This document shows positions 21,059-24,386 of a stretch of 24,386 nt of DNA, piece after piece (the first letter of the stretch is position 1; each line of letters opens with the position of its first letter). The DNA comes from Syntrophaceae bacterium PtaB.Bin038 (lineage in GTDB: Bacteria; Desulfobacterota; Syntrophia; Syntrophales; UBA2192). A program made the translations under genes and the position numbers. The DNA is taken from contig MVQS01000291.1 in assembly GCA_002067855.1 (NCBI GenBank), positions 1 to 24,386 on the forward strand. Direction: 5' to 3'. The notes under the pieces were generated by a model that ran no database searches, was not told the origin of the DNA, and was given only the letters and a program-made list of their open reading frames with translations.

Positions 21059-22483
21059 ATGCTTCTCAAGCACTTCTTTACCGGAAAGATCGCCCACAGT
21101 TCCTACATCCTCGCCGGGAAAGAGGCCTGCGCCGTGATCGACCCCAGGCGTGACGTGGATCTCTACGTCCGAGAGGCCCGCGCGCTGGGCGTCACGATCA
21201 CCCACATCCTCGAAACCCATCTCCACGCCGACTTCATCTCGGGCCACATGGACCTGGCCCGGGAGACCGGGGCGACGATTTACGCGCCGAAGTCGGCACA
21301 GTGCGCCTTCGATCACGTTGCCGTCGCCGAGGGGGACGTCATCGAACTCGAAGACATGAGCCTCAGGGTCTGGGAGACCCCCGGGCACACCCCCGAGCAC
21401 GTCAGCTACGTCGTCACGGATCGGTCGCGCGGGGAAACCCCCGTGGGCGTGTTTGTGGGGGACGTGCTCTTCGTGGGGGACGTGGGCCGGCCGGACCTGT
21501 TTCCCGGCATCGCGACGGAGCTGGCGGGGAAGCTCTATCACAGCCTGCACGACAAGCTGCTCACCCTTCCCGATTTCTGCGAGGTCTACCCCGCGCACGG
21601 CGCGGGCTCCCTTTGCGGGCGCTCCATGGGCGCCAAGTGGCTCACCACGATCGGCTACGAGCGCCGCTTCAACGCGGCCCTGCAGGTCCGGGACAAGGCC
21701 GAGTTCATCCGGTTGCTCACGTCGAACATGCCCCCCGCACCCGATCACTTCAGCCGGTGCAGCGACATCAACCGCCGCGGTCCGGCCCTGCTTGCCGACC
21801 TGCCCGTCATGGAGGAATTGCGACCCGAGGCATTTCGCGAGAGGATGGACCCCGGCAAGACCGTGGTCCTCGACGCGCGCGGGTTCGCGGCCTTCGGAGG
21901 CATGCACGTCCCCGGGGCCTGGAGTCTCGACCTCAACGGCAACTTCCCCACCTTCGCGGGGTGGGTGCTGCCGACGGACCGGGACATCCTCCTGGTGGCC
22001 GAGGACTACGAAGACGCCGTCGAGGCCCGGACCTGGGCGCGCCGGGTCGGCATGGACCGGATCACGGGCTGCCTGGCGGGCGGCATGCCGGCATGGGCGT
22101 CGTCGGGGCTGCCGACGGAGTCCGTCCCTCTCATATCGACCGCGGAGCTGCACGATCGCATCTGCGCGGGAGCGCCGATGGTGCTCGTGGACGTGCGCGG
22201 ACGCGGGGAATTCCGGAACAGCAGCATTCCCGGCGCCGTCAACATCCCCGCCCCCGACCTGCGGACGCGCCACGCCGAGCTGGATCCGGAAAAGCTCATC
22301 GTCGTCATCTGCAGCACGGGCAACCGATCGAGCCTGGCGGCGAGTATCCTCAAGCAGCGCGGCTTCCGGAAGATCATGAACGTCGCCGGCGGGATGACAG
22401 GCTACAGCGCGGCGGGCCACGCGCCGCAGTGCACCGTCTGCGAGAACCCTCACGGCTCGAGGACCTTCGCGAGCGCGGCCTGA
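21059..22483 (+). CDS. Metallo-beta-lactamase fold with two rhodanese domains (persulfide-handling)
   Basis: A 474-residue fusion. Residues 1-235 are a metallo-beta-lactamase domain with metal ligands in THLHADFISGH (53-63), GH at 109-110, D141 in FVGDVGRPD and H180 in PAHGAG. This is the ETHE1/CstB-type persulfide dioxygenase subgroup, which oxidises persulfides with oxygen to sulfite. The first rhodanese (about 260-355) has lost its cysteine, with ED in the active-loop region. The second (about 360-450) keeps C418 in CSTGNRS. The single-Cys tandem suggests one domain is structural. AAAGGAGG precedes ATG 21059. Two YeeE/YedE genes follow closely, as in bigR-type operons. The cysteine-rich tail (CTVC) is unexplained. 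Actual activity in a presumed anaerobe needs care. Confidence 0.88.
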   Translation: MLLKHFFTGKIAHSSYILAGKEACAVIDPRRDVDLYVREARALGVTITHILETHLHADFISGHMDLARETGATIYAPKSAQCAFDHVAVAEGDVIELEDMSLRVWETPGHTPEHVSYVVTDRSRGETPVGVFVGDVLFVGDVGRPDLFPGIATELAGKLYHSLHDKLLTLPDFCEVYPAHGAGSLCGRSMGAKWLTTIGYERRFNAALQVRDKAEFIRLLTSNMPPAPDHFSRCSDINRRGPALLADLPVMEELRPEAFRERMDPGKTVVLDARGFAAFGGMHVPGAWSLDLNGNFPTFAGWVLPTDRDILLVAEDYEDAVEARTWARRVGMDRITGCLAGGMPAWASSGLPTESVPLISTAELHDRICAGAPMVLVDVRGRGEFRNSSIPGAVNIPAPDLRTRHAELDPEKLIVVICSTGNRSSLAASILKQRGFRKIMNVAGGMTGYSAAGHAPQCTVCENPHGSRTFASAA

Positions 22484-22518
22484 CCGGCGGGGGGAAAAGA
22501 AGAAAGGAGATCGTCGCC

Positions 22519-23028
22519 ATGGAATGGCTGACCGCATGGCCCTGGTCCCCCTACGCCGCCGGCGCGGGGATCGGCGTGCTGAGCTGGCTGACCCTTCTCT
22601 TTTCGGGGCATCCGCTGGGCTGCTCCACCTCCTTTGCGCGGACCGCCGGGATGATCGAGAAGCTCTTCCGCGGCCGGGAGGTGGAGATGAAGCCCTTTTA
22701 CCGGGAGATCCCCCCGGTCGTGGACTGGCAGTGGATGCTCGTGGTCGGCATGGTGGTCGGTGCCTTCCTGTCCGCCCTGCTCTCCGGCGATTTCCGCTGG
22801 CAGTGGATCCCGCCGCGGTGGGAGGCCGCGTTCGGTGACGACCGCGCCGTGCGCATCGCCGCGGCCGTCGCCGGGGGCATCCTGCTCGGTTTCGGGTCGC
22901 GCTGGGCCGGTGGGTGCACCAGCGGCCACGGCATCAGCGGCACGATGCAGCTTGCCCTGTCGAGCTGGGTGTCGGCCTGCTGTTTTTTCGTCGGAGGCAT
23001 CGCCACCGCCGTGCTCATTTTCGGGTAG
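22519..23028 (+). CDS. YeeE/YedE-family half transporter, first copy
   Basis: A 169-residue membrane protein with about four hydrophobic helices, one half of a YeeE/YedE (TsuA-related, DUF395) transporter. The conserved cysteines sit in GHPLGCSTSF (about 31-40) and AGGCTSGHG (about 133-141), which line the thiosulfate path in TsuA. ATG 22519 follows AAAGGAGA and gives a proper first helix; the frame is open further upstream but not homologous. The second half is encoded 24 bp downstream. Such pairs (PmpA/PmpB in bigR operons) are thought to move sulfur compounds across the inner membrane. Substrate and direction are not known. Confidence 0.88.
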   Translation: MEWLTAWPWSPYAAGAGIGVLSWLTLLFSGHPLGCSTSFARTAGMIEKLFRGREVEMKPFYREIPPVVDWQWMLVVGMVVGAFLSALLSGDFRWQWIPPRWEAAFGDDRAVRIAAAVAGGILLGFGSRWAGGCTSGHGISGTMQLALSSWVSACCFFVGGIATAVLIFG

Positions 23029-23052
23029 CCGGTCTGGAGGGGACGGGATACG

Positions 23053-23592
23053 ATGGAGGGAAAATCACAGCTTGCCCGCGGGCTGCTTTTCGGGATCGCA
23101 TTCGGCTTTCTCCTTCAGAAGGGGGGCGCGACCCGCTACGACGTGATCATCGGGCAGCTTTTGCTGCAGGATTTCACCGTGGTGAAGATCATGCTCTCCG
23201 CGGTCCTCACCGGGATGATCGGCGTCCATGCCATGAAGAGTCTCGGCTGGGTGCACCTCAACCCGAAACCGGGTTCCTGGAGCCAGAACGTCATCGGCGG
23301 GCTCATCTTCGGCGCCGGGTTCGCCCTTCTCGGGTATTGTCCGGGGACGATCGCCGGCGCGATCGGCAACGGCTTCCTGGACGCCCTGGCAGGCGGACTG
23401 ACGGGGATCCTCATCGGCTCCGGGCTCTTTGCCGCCCTCTACCCGCGGCTCCGGGACGGGATCCTCAGGGCGGGATATTACGGCGACGTGACCCTGCCGG
23501 GGCTGCTGACGGTCGGCGACTGGACCGTCATCGTCCCCCTGGGCGCGCTGCTGGTGCTGACGCTCTTTCTCCTGGAGCGGGCGGGGCTCTGA
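23053..23592 (+). CDS. YeeE/YedE-family half transporter, second copy
   Basis: A 179-residue membrane protein, the partner half, with GLLFGIAFGFLLQKGG (about 10-25), a TM around GQLLLQDFTVVKIMLSAV, and GLIFGAGFALLGYCPGT with the conserved Cys. The last helix is IVPLGALLVLTLFLLE. The asymmetry between the two halves (GCTSGHG in one, GYCPGT in the other) matches the arrangement in fused TsuA proteins, supporting a heterodimer. It is preceded by GGAGGGGA. It ends the sulfur module, as mscL has its own ribosome site and probably its own promoter. Confidence 0.88.
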   Translation: MEGKSQLARGLLFGIAFGFLLQKGGATRYDVIIGQLLLQDFTVVKIMLSAVLTGMIGVHAMKSLGWVHLNPKPGSWSQNVIGGLIFGAGFALLGYCPGTIAGAIGNGFLDALAGGLTGILIGSGLFAALYPRLRDGILRAGYYGDVTLPGLLTVGDWTVIVPLGALLVLTLFLLERAGL

Positions 23593-23610
23593 CAGCCGGG
23601 GCAGCGCGGC

Positions 23611-23639
23611 TTGACAAATCAGACGGTATGCGCGACGAT
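23611..23639 (+). promoter_or_regulatory. Weak candidate promoter of mscL
   Basis: TTGACA at 23611-23616, then 17 bp, then GACGAT (23634-23639). The -35 is perfect and the -10 poor. It lies about 55 bp upstream of the mscL start. Confidence 0.35.
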
Positions 23640-23694
23640 GCCCGACAGTTGCGCATATCCCGTCACGGTTTTTCTACCCGAAAGGAGGGGTCCC

Positions 23695-24141
23695 ATGATT
23701 AAGGAGTTCAGGGAATTCGCCATGCGCGGCAACGTGGTGGACATGGCCGTGGGCATCATCATCGGCGCGGCCTTCGGCGCCATCGTCAAGTCCCTCGTCG
23801 ACGACGTCCTCATGCCGGTCATCGGTCTCCTGATGGGCAACGTCGACTTCTCCAACTTCTTCCTTGTGCTCAAGGCGGGCAAGGTCCCGGGCCCCTACGC
23901 GACGCTGGCGGAGGCCAAGGCGGCCACGGCGGTCACCCTCAACTACGGGCTCTTCGTCAACTCCATCGTCACCTTCCTCATCGTGGCCTTTGCCGTCTTC
24001 CTCCTGATCAAGCAGATCAACCGCCTGAAGCGGGAGGAGGCCCCGGCGGCCCCGACGACGAAGGAGTGCCCCTTCTGCCTCTCGGCGGTCCCGCTGAAGG
24101 CCACCCGCTGCCCCCAGTGCACCTCGGAGCTGAAGGCCTGA
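23695..24141 (+). CDS. mscL: Large-conductance mechanosensitive channel with a C-terminal zinc ribbon
   Basis: A 148-residue MscL. The N-terminal helix and TM1 are canonical: EFREFAMRGNVVDMAVGIIIGAAFG (about residues 4-28), followed by IVKSLVDDVLMPVIG. TM2 is FVNSIVTFLIVAFAVFLLI (about 84-102). It opens under membrane tension to release solutes in hypo-osmotic shock. After the cytoplasmic helix a CPFC...CPQC ribbon replaces the plain charged tail of E. coli MscL, making this longer than the 136-residue enteric protein. ATG 23695 follows AAAGGAGGGG and gives the family N-terminus; further in-frame sequence upstream is not homologous. It is separate in function from the sulfur module. Confidence 0.95.
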   Translation: MIKEFREFAMRGNVVDMAVGIIIGAAFGAIVKSLVDDVLMPVIGLLMGNVDFSNFFLVLKAGKVPGPYATLAEAKAATAVTLNYGLFVNSIVTFLIVAFAVFLLIKQINRLKREEAPAAPTTKECPFCLSAVPLKATRCPQCTSELKA

Positions 24142-24174
24142 AAGGAATCGGGCGGAGTTGGATCGAGACATGAG

Positions 24175-24201
24175 GGGCGCCGTGATCCGGCGCCCTTTTT
24201 T
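24175..24201 (+). terminator. Intrinsic terminator after mscL
   Basis: GGGCGCC (24175-24181) pairs with GGCGCCC (24189-24195) across a 7-nt loop, followed by six T's (24196-24201). It begins 33 bp after the mscL stop. On the other strand it lacks a T-run, so it serves mainly + strand transcription. Confidence 0.9.
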
Positions 24202-24243
24202 GCGGCGTTCGCCATGGAGCGGAAAGGGAGGGCCGACGCGGGG

Positions 24244-24386
24244 TCAGCGGCGGTCGGCCCACGGGGCCGGACCGGCGGCCGCCTTTCGGCGGACCCAGCC
24301 GAGAAAACGCGCGGCCGGCCAGGTGACGACCGCGACGACGGCGAGAACGAGTCGCTCGGCCATCGTGTATCTCGGGTAAACGGTCT
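24244..24386 (-). CDS. Possible C-terminal end of a minus-strand gene, cut by the window edge
   Basis: Reading leftward from the edge, a frame stays open to a stop at 24244-24246. It gives a hydrophobic stretch (RLVLAVVAVVTWPAARFLGW) preceded by TVYPRYTM and followed by a basic, Pro/Ala-rich tail. A membrane-protein C-terminus convergent with mscL would fit the position after the terminator. An internal ATG at 24363 has no Shine-Dalgarno. The sequence is very GC-rich and open frames arise easily, and no family was recognised. Confidence 0.35.
   Translation of the reverse strand, partial: TVYPRYTMAERLVLAVVAVVTWPAARFLGWVRRKAAAGPAPWADRR

Noticed and set aside
20339..22537. Minus-strand open frame (732 codons) across the cusA end and the persulfide gene
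   Set aside because: It spans two real + strand genes and their promoter, and has no motif support.

Overview
The window reads as chromosome from an anaerobic, GC-rich Desulfobacterota (Deltaproteobacteria)-type bacterium. This is an inference from gene content and order: a sulfide-based metY/cysK/metX/metW block, a Rrf2-iscS-mnmA-nadA operon, a three-domain NifU with its own NifS, FdhD plus a MOSC protein, and nested C/G-rich palindromic spacers. No rRNA, tRNA or CRISPR array was seen. Nearly everything is on the + strand, and most of it concerns sulfur: fixing sulfide into cysteine and homocysteine, moving persulfide sulfur into Fe-S clusters and tRNA, and handling or importing sulfur compounds.

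Layout. (1) 1-193: 3' end of an IS481/IS3-type insertion sequence. (2) 205-6240: a short leader ORF very rich in Met and Cys codons, followed by mutually exclusive antiterminator and terminator stems, then metY, cysK, metX and metW, a broken trans-sulfuration gene carrying a structured insertion, and a PP-loop enzyme with cysteine pairs, probably for tRNA thiolation. (3) 6241-9929: a promoter overlapped by an IscR-type palindrome, then rrf2, iscS, mnmA and nadA, all joined by 4-nt ATGA overlaps. (4) 10093-14460: fdhD, a MOSC protein, a serine acetyltransferase with a CxxC/CxxC insert, and nifU-nifS. (5) 14472-20998: a copper/silver-type efflux cluster (YtkA/FixH-like protein, TolC-family channel, CusB-like adaptor, CusA-like pump), with a nest of short repeats between adaptor and pump. 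(6) 20995-23592: a metallo-beta-lactamase/double-rhodanese protein with two half-size YeeE/YedE transporters. (7) 23695-24201: mscL and a strong terminator, with the end of a gene on the other strand at the right edge.

How it fits together. MetX (probably helped by MetW) makes O-acetylhomoserine and MetY adds sulfide to it. The serine acetyltransferase makes O-acetylserine and CysK adds sulfide to that. Cysteine then feeds two desulfurases: IscS with MnmA and probably the PP-loop protein, and NifS with NifU. NadA is a [4Fe-4S] client in the IscS operon. The 3' sulfur module resembles bigR/cst-type persulfide operons.

The strongest new signal is at 205-356: a leader of 22 codons with four Met and three Cys, a good Shine-Dalgarno, a stem that would sequester the terminator's 5' arm, and a 13-bp terminator with nine T's just before metY. 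It looks like ribosome-stalling attenuation of a methionine/cysteine operon. An IS end sits immediately upstream, so the promoter may be IS-borne or displaced.
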